A stretch of 64,000 bases of DNA from Bellilinea sp. (GCA_026003615.1 BPHQ01000001.1:620001-684000); one strand, 5' to 3'. Positions 17,838-26,492 are shown, counted from the first letter of the stretch. Program-made: numbers and translations. The notes: generated from the letters alone by a model not told the origin.

Positions 17838-19501
17838 TCTATAACTTCCTCCATTCGATCTTCAGCCGGGGGGATTAAGTGGACACTCACCTCAGCAACA
17901 TTGGGAAGATGACCAATTTCAAGAAGTGCGGCTTTGAGAATCTGATCAACGGTGTTCGCTCGGGAAAATTCAGCCGTCATCTCGCTAAGCCGTTGCTCTT
18001 CCAACGCCCGGCGCTGGGTTTCTTGAATCAAACGGGCGTTTTCCAGAGCAATGGCGGTTTGATTGATAACGCCATCAATAAACTCCATTTCCTCAGTCGT
18101 TAAGCTTTTACTGCCCACATCGAGGGTCAGGTTTCCAATCGCCTGATCACGAATGGTAAGGGGGATGTGGATGAGATTGGATTCTTTGCTATCCTGAGCT
18201 GCAGCAGGATTTTGATAGGAATATTCCATCTTGCCATAGATTGCAATGGTATCTTCCCAAGATTGCATGAGATAAGCTCGGTTAAGAGCGCGAATTTCTT
18301 CGAGATTTTGCTGGGTTTCCTGAAACAGGCGGGCATTCTCCAGGGCAGTGGCCAACGAATCGGCTATCCCCATCAAAATGCGAATATCATCCTGATCAAA
18401 GGCTTCGGGTTGTGTGGATTGGATGGTCAGAGCCCCCAAACAAACTCCACGGCTGATGATTGGGAGTGCCATTTCGGAACGGGTGAGCGGCAAGTAAGGG
18501 TTGTTGAAACGAACGGCCTCTGCACCGGTGTCCAGGGCAATTCTTGGTTCCTTGCGCGCGGTTGCCCAGCCGATCATCGAATTGCTTCCAACAGCCAGTT
18601 TATGACCAGCAGCAATCATTTGACGGCCGGCATCGCCGGTCCCGGCTTTCAGGACGGCAAATTCGCCGCGTTCATCAATCAGAAAAATACCGGCATAATA
18701 CAGGTCAAACTCTTTTTGAATCAAGTCAACGGACTGTTGAAGGAGTGTTTCGGGGTCGAGAAAGGTGTTGACCGCCCTGGCAATTTCTGCGGCGGTACGA
18801 ATCTGGTTTAGACGGCGTTGCAAGGCGGCCGTTCGTTCTTCAACATTTTTTTCCAAATTGAGGCGGGCAGCATTTAATTGCATGGTCAATGTGCGTTGTT
18901 GCAATAATGAACTTTGTAAACCATTCAAGATAGTATAAATAGAGATCAAAATAAAGCCGCCCACAAGGCTGAAATGAATGGCAACATTGACCCAGTTGGA
19001 GAAACTCATCGAATTCAGTAGAGTTTCCCTTAGAGGTTGGCTCATTCCGCCGTAATTCATTCCATATGCCATTCCCACTACGGTTGCAAAATTCAGTAAG
19101 ATGGCAAATACTCCGGCTCGCACTCCCCACAATAACCCGGCCAGGAAAACAATCGCTAAAATATAGGCAACAGCATTCCGCGTAACTCCGTAAACAACGA
19201 GGTTTTGAACACCCAGACCGTATAAAACGAGCAGAATGACCAGAGTGCGCAAGTTGAAAGCTAACTTTCTGAGGAACGGCATTGCAAGTGCAACAACTAA
19301 TGCACCCGTATATATGTAAATCGAGAGGCGATCTTGAAATTGGATTGCCCGTTGTACGGCGATGTAGTAAATAACCGTACTCCCCAATGCAATAAGGAGA
19401 AGCGTAGATTGTAAAATGCGCTCTCGCCAGACAGCTAATTCCCCTAAGCGGGAAATGTGAGAAGGGGTATTGGCAGGATTGATTTGGCGGATGAAGTTCA
19501 T
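17834..19501 (-). CDS. Membrane-anchored GAF sensor protein without output domain (copy 1)
   Basis: 555 residues with the same plan as the gene that follows it: a bundle of about six membrane helices (30-190), coiled coil (NLEKNVEERTAALQRRL), GAF-A (about 230-385; DLYYAGIFLIDE, GHKLAVGSNSMIGW, LPLTRSEMALP, GALTIQS), a Trp-bearing linker (RAYLMQSWEDT), half-size GAF-B (IRDQAIGNLTLDVG...QTAIALENARLIQET) and a C-terminal partial GAF (EFSRANTVDQILKAALLEIGHLPNVAEVSVHLI). GAF-A is the most diverged of the set at its first strand. No enzymatic domain. It overlaps both neighbours by four bases. Confidence 0.83.
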   Translation of the reverse strand: MNFIRQINPANTPSHISRLGELAVWRERILQSTLLLIALGSTVIYYIAVQRAIQFQDRLSIYIYTGALVVALAMPFLRKLAFNLRTLVILLVLYGLGVQNLVVYGVTRNAVAYILAIVFLAGLLWGVRAGVFAILLNFATVVGMAYGMNYGGMSQPLRETLLNSMSFSNWVNVAIHFSLVGGFILISIYTILNGLQSSLLQQRTLTMQLNAARLNLEKNVEERTAALQRRLNQIRTAAEIARAVNTFLDPETLLQQSVDLIQKEFDLYYAGIFLIDERGEFAVLKAGTGDAGRQMIAAGHKLAVGSNSMIGWATARKEPRIALDTGAEAVRFNNPYLPLTRSEMALPIISRGVCLGALTIQSTQPEAFDQDDIRILMGIADSLATALENARLFQETQQNLEEIRALNRAYLMQSWEDTIAIYGKMEYSYQNPAAAQDSKESNLIHIPLTIRDQAIGNLTLDVGSKSLTTEEMEFIDGVINQTAIALENARLIQETQRRALEEQRLSEMTAEFSRANTVDQILKAALLEIGHLPNVAEVSVHLIPPAEDRMEEVIE

Positions 19502-22500
19502 TGGCCGTTTTCCTCCGGGTGGTGACCGTTGTTCTGGTTGCCGGAGCTGGACACGATGGTGTCCTTACGCTCAAGTGATGAACCTTGTAGAACCGGATTG
19601 ATCTGTATCTGGGCTTTGCGTGCACCGACGACCCGGCTAATTTCATTCACCGACGTACGAAGAATGGTTTCAATATCCACTGAACGACGGATTTTACTGG
19701 TAATTTCGTAAAGCATTCGCTGGCGTTCGACTTGCTGACGAATTTGATCTACCAGACGGGCATTGGTCAAAATTGCGCCGAGCGAGTCCCCCAAAGCACC
19801 AATGATTTCTTGATCGTTTTCGTCGAATCGTTCAATCTGTTCACTTTCGAGCGAAAGTACTCCAAGCAACTCATCTGAAAATAGGACTGGCACCGCCAGG
19901 GCTGAGCGTGTTTCAGGGTGGACTGCTGGCGATGGCTCATTTGGTGAAAGATGACTGACTCGCATCGGATATCGCTCTCTGGCGACAAGTGCCGGCAGGT
20001 AATTGCTGGTTTGGATGTTGAATTGATTAATTTCTAATCCCTCAAACCCGATGGCAGTATGCAAAAACAGGTTGCCATCTTGATCGGCGAGATAAAAGGC
20101 TACTCGTTCCTCACCCAATGCCGTTCGCAGGTTATAGACAGTTCGTTGGATGGCTTCGCTGAGATTGGTGCTGGTTGAGGCGGCTGTGGTCATTTGGTGG
20201 AGTAAGCGATGTTTGACCAGATTTTCCTGAGTGCGTGCGTATAGATTGGCATTTTCCAATGCCATTACCAGTTGATCGGCGAGAATTTCCAGCGTGTGAA
20301 TATCCTCGGTTTGAAACGCGTTTATCCGGTCGCTTTGCACATCCAATGCACCGATCACCTTGTTCGCGGTTTTTAGCGGCACAACCAGCTCTGAGCGTGT
20401 ATCCGGGAGGAGGGGGTTGGGATAATAATTAGGATTTTGACGAGTATTGTTGGAAACCACTGTTTCGCCTCTGGCAACGGCCTGTCCAACCAGCGACCGC
20501 GATCCAACAGCCAGGCGATGTCCGACGGCTTTCATTTTCTGCCCAATATCTCCAGAGGCTTCATGTAACACGGCATATTTTCCAGTCGGCTCTACCAGGA
20601 AGACAGAAGCATGATAATAGCCAAACCGTTCACGAATCAGGTTCGTTGCATTGACCAGAACCTGTTCTGCCTGCAAAGACGAAGCAACATCGCGGGCGAT
20701 TTCAGCTGCAGTGAGGAGTTGTTGAGCCTGACGACTGCTCAGATTTTCCGTTTTCTTCAATTCGGTAATATCCTGGGAAATTACCAGCAAGGCATATGGG
20801 TTTTTATTGGCTGGATCTGTGTTGGAAAAAAGCGGAACACGAGAAACTAATTCCCAAAGTGTTTCACCATTATCAGCCTGGTATTCAACCAATTCTCCAA
20901 TGACGGGTATGCCCGAAGAAATTACCCGCATATCCTTCTGGTGACGAATGCTGCCAGTTTCACCGGGGATTAACTCCTCGTCGGTGTAACCATTTATCTC
21001 ACTGGCTGATGAATACCCAAGGCTGGCGATGAAGGAATTGGAAACCCGTAAATAACGGCCGTCCTGGTCTTTGAAGTAAATTTTCTCCGGTACGTTTTGC
21101 AGCAGGGCGTTTAGCAGGGTGTGTTCCTGATCGTATGCCTGTAAGGTGGAAGTCATGCTTTCAACCAGTTGCGCGTTGCGGATTGAGATTGCTATTTGAG
21201 GGGCAATGGTTTCCAGCAAGATCAGATCCTTCTCAGAAAATCGTTCTTCTTTTTGGGTGTCCTGCACAATGATTGCTCCCAGCACCTGACCGCCCAGCAT
21301 CAATGGTACACCCAGCCAGGATTTGGCTGGTTTACCGATGATTTTTGCGCCTAAACGCATGGCATCTCGCTCAACATCCGAGACGGCGTACATGTATTTA
21401 TAAGCGTTCCAGCTGGCTGGTAAATCCTTGGGTTCAAATTTCAAAGGTAAAAGAAGCGATTTTCGATTTTGGATAATATATGAGGTCAGTCCTTCACCCA
21501 GCGGAAAGGGCGGTATGGAAATCATCTTGCCATCTTCATAATGGTAAGGGAAGTGGATCGTTTGTTTGGTCTCATCGTAAATTGCGATGGAAAAAGATAA
21601 ATCTGCGCCAATTTGCTCGGTTACTTTTTGATGCACCAGTTGATAGAGGGGTTGAAGATTGAATTCGTTGCTGATGGCTTGACTGATGCCGGTCAGGGTT
21701 TCATAAGCAGACATTTGACTCCGCAAATTGCGGATATTGCCAAGTTTTTCCAAGGCAGCGCTTACGGTTTGTGACAGGTGAATGAAGGGTTGAAGATTCA
21801 CCGCTGAAAGTGGAGTCGGTTTGCGAGAGCCAATGACCAGAAGTCTGATAATTCGTTGATTGACCAGTAAAGGGAATATTGCAATGGAATTACAATTGCG
21901 GCTTTCAAACAGTGCAAATAAATCAGATATTTCGCTGATTTCTTCTTTCTGCTCAAGAATGATACAATCTTTCCCTGAAAACAGGGATTGAGGGTTCTCT
22001 ACCGGTACAGACGTTCCTTTGAGAGATTTTTCGCTAAAGCGTGCCTGTCGGTCGAGGAGATGGTTCAAGCGCAGGTTGTTCGGGTAGACATCAAACAAGG
22101 CTGAAACATATTCCACTTTGGATAAAGTTTCATCAAGAATCTGAGTAACCTGAGTCTCATCATTAGCCTGATTGATTTTTTGGGCAGCATTATATAAAAG
22201 GTTTTCTTCCTGGCGATCAAATTCAAATGGTTCAAAGTTGAAGTCACTGGAAAGGTTGTCCCGTACTTTCTCTTCGGAAGCCATTTCCAAACCGGATTCA
22301 ACCAGACCAATGGCCGAATCGGCTTTTTGAGAGATAGCCTGCCGTTCTACTTTACGATAGAGACGTCCCAGTTCATTGCGGAGAAGATTTAAAGCAAAAG
22401 CCAGTTTTCCAATTTCATCTTTGCTTTGAACGGTGAATTTTTGGCTCCAATCACCGTTGGCGAGTTTTTCGGTTTGTGATGAAAGATTTTCAACCGGTAC

Positions 22501-22797
22501 GATAAAAACCTGAATGAACAACCAGATCAAGGCGGAAGCCGTCAACAGACTTATTCCCAATCCTGCCCAAAATACCGGTTGTTCCAGAATCAAATCGAAA
22601 ATAGATTGCTCACTGGTGGTTGCTAATAGCGACCCAGCAATAAGAGTCGAAGAAAGTGCCAACAGCAGGGGGAGGGCTGCTAAAATGACCAAAAAGGATA
22701 TGGCCTTTCGCCTGATTCGTTTGGAGAAAGAAGGAGTTGTTTTTCGGGACGGAATAGATGGAACACTCATCTGAAATATCCTTAATCCATTTCCCAA
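19498..22797 (-). CDS. HAMP-GAF-PAS multidomain membrane sensor without output domain
   Basis: 1099 residues. Two membrane helices (about 29-53 and 70-93) are followed by HAMP (VPVENLSSQTEKLANGDWSQ...KDEIGKLAFALN). Then come a weak GAF (about 200-350), a clear GAF (about 360-540), a PAS domain (about 555-680; IYFKDQDGRYLRVSNSFIASLGY), GAF-A (about 690-850; RFGYYHASVFLVE, GHRLAVGSRSLVG, LPDTRSELVVP, GALDVQS), a further GAF (about 860-1015) and the C-terminal partial GAF seen in the other sensors (EITSKIRRSVDIETILRTSVNEISRVVGARKAQIQI). No kinase or other effector. The start overlaps the second receiver gene by 16 bases. Confidence 0.83.
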   Translation of the reverse strand: MGNGLRIFQMSVPSIPSRKTTPSFSKRIRRKAISFLVILAALPLLLALSSTLIAGSLLATTSEQSIFDLILEQPVFWAGLGISLLTASALIWLFIQVFIVPVENLSSQTEKLANGDWSQKFTVQSKDEIGKLAFALNLLRNELGRLYRKVERQAISQKADSAIGLVESGLEMASEEKVRDNLSSDFNFEPFEFDRQEENLLYNAAQKINQANDETQVTQILDETLSKVEYVSALFDVYPNNLRLNHLLDRQARFSEKSLKGTSVPVENPQSLFSGKDCIILEQKEEISEISDLFALFESRNCNSIAIFPLLVNQRIIRLLVIGSRKPTPLSAVNLQPFIHLSQTVSAALEKLGNIRNLRSQMSAYETLTGISQAISNEFNLQPLYQLVHQKVTEQIGADLSFSIAIYDETKQTIHFPYHYEDGKMISIPPFPLGEGLTSYIIQNRKSLLLPLKFEPKDLPASWNAYKYMYAVSDVERDAMRLGAKIIGKPAKSWLGVPLMLGGQVLGAIIVQDTQKEERFSEKDLILLETIAPQIAISIRNAQLVESMTSTLQAYDQEHTLLNALLQNVPEKIYFKDQDGRYLRVSNSFIASLGYSSASEINGYTDEELIPGETGSIRHQKDMRVISSGIPVIGELVEYQADNGETLWELVSRVPLFSNTDPANKNPYALLVISQDITELKKTENLSSRQAQQLLTAAEIARDVASSLQAEQVLVNATNLIRERFGYYHASVFLVEPTGKYAVLHEASGDIGQKMKAVGHRLAVGSRSLVGQAVARGETVVSNNTRQNPNYYPNPLLPDTRSELVVPLKTANKVIGALDVQSDRINAFQTEDIHTLEILADQLVMALENANLYARTQENLVKHRLLHQMTTAASTSTNLSEAIQRTVYNLRTALGEERVAFYLADQDGNLFLHTAIGFEGLEINQFNIQTSNYLPALVARERYPMRVSHLSPNEPSPAVHPETRSALAVPVLFSDELLGVLSLESEQIERFDENDQEIIGALGDSLGAILTNARLVDQIRQQVERQRMLYEITSKIRRSVDIETILRTSVNEISRVVGARKAQIQINPVLQGSSLERKDTIVSSSGNQNNGHHPEENGQ

Positions 22798-23258
22798 ACA
22801 GGTTCACCGGCCAGTATTCGTTGAATCTGATCCGGAAAACGGTCGGGATCAAGTGGTTTTCCCAAGAAGCCGTCAAAACCGGCTTTACGGGCTTTGTTCA
22901 TTTGTTCAAGGCTGGCTTCGGCTGTGACAGCCACCACCGGAACATTCTTGAACCGTTCCGACTGGCGAATTTTATTGAATGCAGAATAACCATCCTCATA
23001 AGGAAGGCGAATATCCATTAAAATCAAGTCCAGACGCGGGAGAGTATCTGCAAATTCGACCACTTCATAGCCGGAAGTTTTCCATTCACAGTGGATGCCT
23101 AAAAATCCCAACATGCGAGCAATCAGCACAAAGTTGGATACATTATCTTCCACGACCAGAACCGTAATATCTTTTAGTAGATTTCCGGTTGTACCGGCCG
23201 CGGGAACAGGTTTTTGTGGGTTTGGATTTGTAGTGGTGTTCATAGTTGCGTGACTCAA
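22782..23258 (-). CDS. Stand-alone CheY-like receiver protein (second)
   Basis: 158 residues: a Pro/Thr/Asn-rich N-terminal tail of about 28 residues and a single receiver domain with ED at 37-38, phospho-acceptor D82 in ILMDIRLPYEDG, TAEA switch region and lysine in FLGKPLDP. No output domain, so it may act as a phosphate shuttle or sink, or bind a partner such as the kinase or ParA. ATGA overlap with the receiver gene upstream. Confidence 0.88.
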   Translation of the reverse strand: MSHATMNTTTNPNPQKPVPAAGTTGNLLKDITVLVVEDNVSNFVLIARMLGFLGIHCEWKTSGYEVVEFADTLPRLDLILMDIRLPYEDGYSAFNKIRQSERFKNVPVVAVTAEASLEQMNKARKAGFDGFLGKPLDPDRFPDQIQRILAGEPVWEMD

Positions 23259-23632
23259 TTACTGGTTAAAAATTGGTTGACCTGCTCGATGAAGGTGTCA
23301 ATGTCAATTGGTTTCTCAATATAACCATCACAACCCGCGCGTAAGGTGCGTTCCTTGTCGCCGCGCATCACATTGGCGGTGAGGGCGATAACCGGGATGT
23401 GACTGGTCTTAGGAGTGGCCTTAATCTGCCGGGTGAGGGTGTATCCATCAATTTCCGGCATATTGATGTCCATTAGAATCAGATCCGGAATGCGTGTTTG
23501 GAGCAATTCCAAGGCTTTATGGGCGTTATCGGCTTCCAGTACCAAAAAGCCTTCATGTTCCAGCAGACGACGAACCAGCATTCGATTGTCAAAATTATCT
23601 TCGATGTAAAGGATACTCTTTCCCGCGGTCAT
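23255..23632 (-). CDS. Stand-alone CheY-like receiver protein (first gene of the large operon)
   Basis: 125 residues, a receiver only: ED at 11-12, phospho-acceptor D55 in ILMDINMPEIDG, TANVM switch and the conserved lysine in GYIEKPID. This is the DivK/CheY single-domain type. GGGAGG lies 10 bases before the ATG. It begins the minus-strand run of overlapping signalling genes; a TATAAT on the same strand lies about 70 bases upstream. Confidence 0.9.
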   Translation of the reverse strand: MTAGKSILYIEDNFDNRMLVRRLLEHEGFLVLEADNAHKALELLQTRIPDLILMDINMPEIDGYTLTRQIKATPKTSHIPVIALTANVMRGDKERTLRAGCDGYIEKPIDIDTFIEQVNQFLTSN

Positions 23633-23701
23633 CAGAATTCGGCCTCCCTGGAGGTTTAGGACACAGTATGGCTGGAAATTATTTAGAATAATCCCGGTTA
23701 A

Positions 23702-23707
23702 ATTATA
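23702..23707 (-). promoter_or_regulatory. Possible -10 box of the large signalling operon
   Basis: TATAAT on the minus strand, 69 bases before the first receiver gene. No convincing -35 is seen 16-18 bases upstream, so this is a weak call. Confidence 0.3.
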
Positions 23708-23758
23708 GTATTTTCTTGGGCCTGGCTCATCATCCCTTGCATTATTGTTAAGTTATTG

Positions 23759-23805
23759 AAAAATAAAACAAACCGACTGGTGCAAGGAGCTTGCCAGTCG
23801 GTTTA
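23759..23805 (-). terminator. Rho-independent terminator after tRNA-Gly
   Basis: Inverted repeat AAACCGACTGG / CCAGTCGGTTT (11 bp, 12-base loop), followed on the minus strand by a T-rich run (TTTGTTTTATTTTT). It sits 20 bases past the tRNA. Confidence 0.75.
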
Positions 23806-23823
23806 GGATTATGGAATTCTAAG

Positions 23824-23895
23824 AGCGGGTGATGGGACTCGAACCCACGACATTTTGCTTGGGAAGCAAACGTTCTACCGCTGAACTACACCCGC
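23824..23895 (-). tRNA. tRNA-Gly (anticodon CCC)
   Basis: Cloverleaf on the minus strand: acceptor GCGGGTG/CACCCGC, anticodon stem TTTGC/GCAAA with loop TTCCCAA giving anticodon CCC, T arm with GGTTCGAGTCC. Discriminator T; CCA is not encoded. Confidence 0.95.
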
Positions 23896-23907
23896 ATTGT
23901 GATGAGG

Positions 23908-23936
23908 ATTATATGCAGTTGGGCAAAGAATGTCAA
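23908..23936 (-). promoter_or_regulatory. Consensus sigma-70 promoter of tRNA-Gly
   Basis: TTGACA, a 17-base spacer and TATAAT on the minus strand: a perfect match to the housekeeping consensus. The expected start is about six bases before the mature tRNA. Confidence 0.85.
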
Positions 23937-23954
23937 GCACCGCAATTTGCACTA

Positions 23955-23963
23955 TGGTATAAT
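23955..23963 (+). promoter_or_regulatory. Extended -10 promoter of the mreB operon
   Basis: TGGTATAAT, an extended -10 element, 57 bases before the mreB start. It is divergent from the tRNA-Gly promoter, whose -35 occupies the matching -35 zone. Confidence 0.55.
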
Positions 23964-24019
23964 TTTTGATTGATCTGTGAACAAATTTACAAAATCCTTT
24001 ATGGATTAAGGAGAACAAT

Positions 24020-25081
24020 TTGGCTTTCAATCCTTTCAACTGGCTGATGGGATTGTTTTCTCTGGATATTGGCATTGACCTGGGTACGGCGAATACGCTG
24101 GTCAATGTTCGCGGGAAAGGAATAGTCATCAATGAACCATCGTGGGTGGCGATTGAGAAACGAACCCGTCGTCCATTGGCGATTGGATTACAAGCAAAAG
24201 AGATGGTTGGACGCACACCTGCCAATGTGATTGCGGTGCGTCCATTGCGCGATGGGGTCATTTCGGAGTTTGAAATTACCCAAGCCATGCTCGGTTACTT
24301 TATTGGAAAAGCCCATCAACAATCCGTCGTGCCAATGCCCCGCCCGCGAGTGGTTGTGGGTATTCCTTCCGGTGCAACGGAGGTGGAAAAAAGAGCTGTC
24401 TACGATGCGGCAATGTCGGCTGGAGCGCGCGAAACTTATCTTATCGAGGAGCCTCGCGCTGCTGCTTTAGGTGCAGGTTTACCCGTTGCCGAAGTACAGG
24501 GCAGCATGGTTGTAGATATTGGCGGCGGTACAACTGAAGTGGCAATTATCTCGATGGGTGGAATTGTCGTGTCGCGTTCCCTGCGGGTAGCCGGTGATGA
24601 AATGGATCAGGATATCATCCAGTACATCCGAAACAAGTACAATCTGTTTATCGGAGAACGAATGGCGGAACTGGTCAAAATGCAGATTGGTTCGGCTTAC
24701 CCTTTGCCGGAGGAAAAGACAATGAGCGTTCGCGGACGAAACCTGGTCAGTGGATTGCCCGAGACACTTGAAATTTCCTCGGTTGAAATTCGAGAGGCTA
24801 TTGCCGGTTCGGTTCAAGTAATTGTGGATACGATTAAAGATGCGATTGATGAAGCCCCTCCAGAAATTGTAGCAGATTTGATTGAGACGGGTGTCTGCCT
24901 GGCAGGCGGTGGAGCGCAATTGCAAGGATTGGTTGAACGATTGTCCGACGAATTACATTTGCGAGTATGGGTTGCAGAAGATCCAATGACCTGTGTTGCC
25001 CGTGGGGCAGGAATGATTCTCGAAGATCTGGATAAATATGCCGATTTTCTGGTGGGTTTGGATCGTACAGGCAACCGATAA
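24020..25081 (+). CDS. mreB: Rod-shape determining actin-like protein MreB
   Basis: 353 residues, an actin-fold ATPase that polymerises at the inner face of the membrane and guides lateral wall synthesis. Phosphate 1 loop DIGIDLGTANTLV, IPSGATEVEKRAV, IEEPRAAALGAGLPV, phosphate 2 loop VVDIGGGTTEVAIIS and CLAGGGAQLQG are all present. The start is a TTG placed six bases after AAGGAG, giving MAFNPFNWLMGLFSLDIG with the amphipathic N-terminus MreB uses for membrane binding. First gene of the shape and division cluster. Confidence 0.96.
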   Translation: MAFNPFNWLMGLFSLDIGIDLGTANTLVNVRGKGIVINEPSWVAIEKRTRRPLAIGLQAKEMVGRTPANVIAVRPLRDGVISEFEITQAMLGYFIGKAHQQSVVPMPRPRVVVGIPSGATEVEKRAVYDAAMSAGARETYLIEEPRAAALGAGLPVAEVQGSMVVDIGGGTTEVAIISMGGIVVSRSLRVAGDEMDQDIIQYIRNKYNLFIGERMAELVKMQIGSAYPLPEEKTMSVRGRNLVSGLPETLEISSVEIREAIAGSVQVIVDTIKDAIDEAPPEIVADLIETGVCLAGGGAQLQGLVERLSDELHLRVWVAEDPMTCVARGAGMILEDLDKYADFLVGLDRTGNR

Positions 25082-25127
25082 TCAACCCTTGTTGTTGGGG
25101 TTGTTGTGTTAAAATGCTGAAAATGAA

Positions 25128-25976
25128 ATGAAAACCACCGGGTCTGGATTCTGGCAAACCACAACACTCTTGCTGGTAGGGGTTGGGCTGGTGCTTTTTG
25201 CTTTAAGTGGTTATTTGTCCCCTTTGGTTGGGAGCATACTATCACCGCTGGTTAATATTCAGGAATGGCTGGCGACCCGCTATATGGCTGTTTATGAATT
25301 TATCACAGTTCCACGGGATGTGGCTACGCTCAGGGCTCGCAATCAACAATTGGAGCAGGAAGTTACCAGCTTGCAAGCTCAAATCATTGAATTGCAGCAG
25401 CAACTGCGCGAAGCCCAAGTGTTATATGCTTTGCTGGATTTTGCTCGCTCAAATCCGCAGGGTGGTCAGTATGTCGCAGCTGCGGTGATCGGTAAAGACC
25501 CCAATCCTTTTCTAAAATATGTGTTTATTGATCGCGGTTCGGATGATGGATTGCGGCGTGGAATGCCGGTAATCACCAATCAGGGTTTGGTTGGGCAAAT
25601 TGATGCAGTTACCGCTACTGCCGCAAGAGTCAGGCTGATTACCGACCCTTCCTCAATTGTGAATGTGCGAATCGAACCCCACCGTAGTGAAGCCCAACTG
25701 GTCGGCTCGGTTACCGGGGATCTGACGGTTGAGATGGTGTCGCAGGAAGCGCCCCTTGCACCCGGTGACCTGGTTCTGACTTCGGGTTTAGGCGGAACAT
25801 TTCCGGCAGATTTGCTGATTGGACAGGTGATTTCTGTTCGTAAGCAATCCAACGAGCTGTTTCAATCCGCTGCGGTTCAGCCTGTGGTTGATTTTTCCAC
25901 CCTCCAGGCTGTTCTGGTCATCACTAATTTCCGGCCGGTGGATTTTACACCGCTCATACCTACTACCGTACCGTAA
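25128..25976 (+). CDS. mreC: Rod-shape determining protein MreC
   Basis: 282 residues. One membrane helix near the N-terminus (TTTLLLVGVGLVLFALSGYL), a coiled coil (about 68-105: ARNQQLEQEVTSLQAQIIELQQQLREAQ) and the MreC beta domains with VIGKDPNPFLKYVFIDRGSDDGLRRGMPV and VGQIDAV. MreC links the MreB filament to the periplasmic wall synthases. Located 46 bases after mreB; ribosome site weak. Confidence 0.95.
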   Translation: MKTTGSGFWQTTTLLLVGVGLVLFALSGYLSPLVGSILSPLVNIQEWLATRYMAVYEFITVPRDVATLRARNQQLEQEVTSLQAQIIELQQQLREAQVLYALLDFARSNPQGGQYVAAAVIGKDPNPFLKYVFIDRGSDDGLRRGMPVITNQGLVGQIDAVTATAARVRLITDPSSIVNVRIEPHRSEAQLVGSVTGDLTVEMVSQEAPLAPGDLVLTSGLGGTFPADLLIGQVISVRKQSNELFQSAAVQPVVDFSTLQAVLVITNFRPVDFTPLIPTTVP

Positions 25977-25983
25977 AGCTCAG

Positions 25984-26484
25984 ATGTTAGTCTCTATCCT
26001 GGGCATCCCCATTTTCACCATTCTACTGATGTTGCAACTGGCAATTGTCAGTCGTTTGCCGTTGCTGCAGGGAACAGCAGATCTGTTGATGTTGTTTGTG
26101 ATCGGTTGGGCGCTCCATGAGCGGGTCAAACAGGCCTGGCAATGGGCTGGAGTTGCAGGTATTCTGGTCTCGTTGGTTTCTGCAACTCCTTTTTTTGCGC
26201 CTTTAATTGCCTTCTTGATGATAACTGCCATTGCCAGACTTTTACAGCGGCAAGTTTGGCAAACCCCAATCTTAGCCATGCTGCTGATGACGTTTATTGG
26301 CACCATCCTCTATCACGGTATCACGTATTTTGCGCTGTTTTTCAATGGAACTGCGCTCCCTATTCAGGAGAGTATCTCTCTGGTAACATTGCCAAGTACA
26401 CTGTTAAATTTAATTCTGGCTTTACCCGTGTTTGTGCTTGTCAATGACCTGGCTCATTGGTTTTATCCGGTTGAGGTAATTTAG
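25984..26484 (+). CDS. mreD: Rod-shape determining protein MreD
   Basis: 166 residues with about five hydrophobic helices, placed seven bases after mreC and eight before the PBP2 gene. MreD proteins are poorly conserved; the size, topology and position identify it. The track ORF starts at 25888 inside mreC; ATG 25984 (MLVSILGIPIFTILL) is the sensible start. Confidence 0.85.
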   Translation: MLVSILGIPIFTILLMLQLAIVSRLPLLQGTADLLMLFVIGWALHERVKQAWQWAGVAGILVSLVSATPFFAPLIAFLMITAIARLLQRQVWQTPILAMLLMTFIGTILYHGITYFALFFNGTALPIQESISLVTLPSTLLNLILALPVFVLVNDLAHWFYPVEVI

Positions 26485-26492
26485 TTCCCGAA

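Noticed and set aside
18167-19646. Long antisense ORFs (214 and 268 codons) opposite or out of frame with the GAF sensor genes
   Set aside because: Low-complexity translations with no domain, no ribosome site and full overlap with well-supported genes on the minus strand; shadows.
7545-22797. Phytochrome (bilin-binding) photoreceptor reading of the GAF domains
   Set aside because: No Cys-His chromophore motif and no PHY domain in any of the GAF proteins.
24479-25245. Minus-strand ORFs opposite mreB
   Set aside because: Antisense to a highly conserved gene, rich in His/Arg/Ser without structure; shadows.
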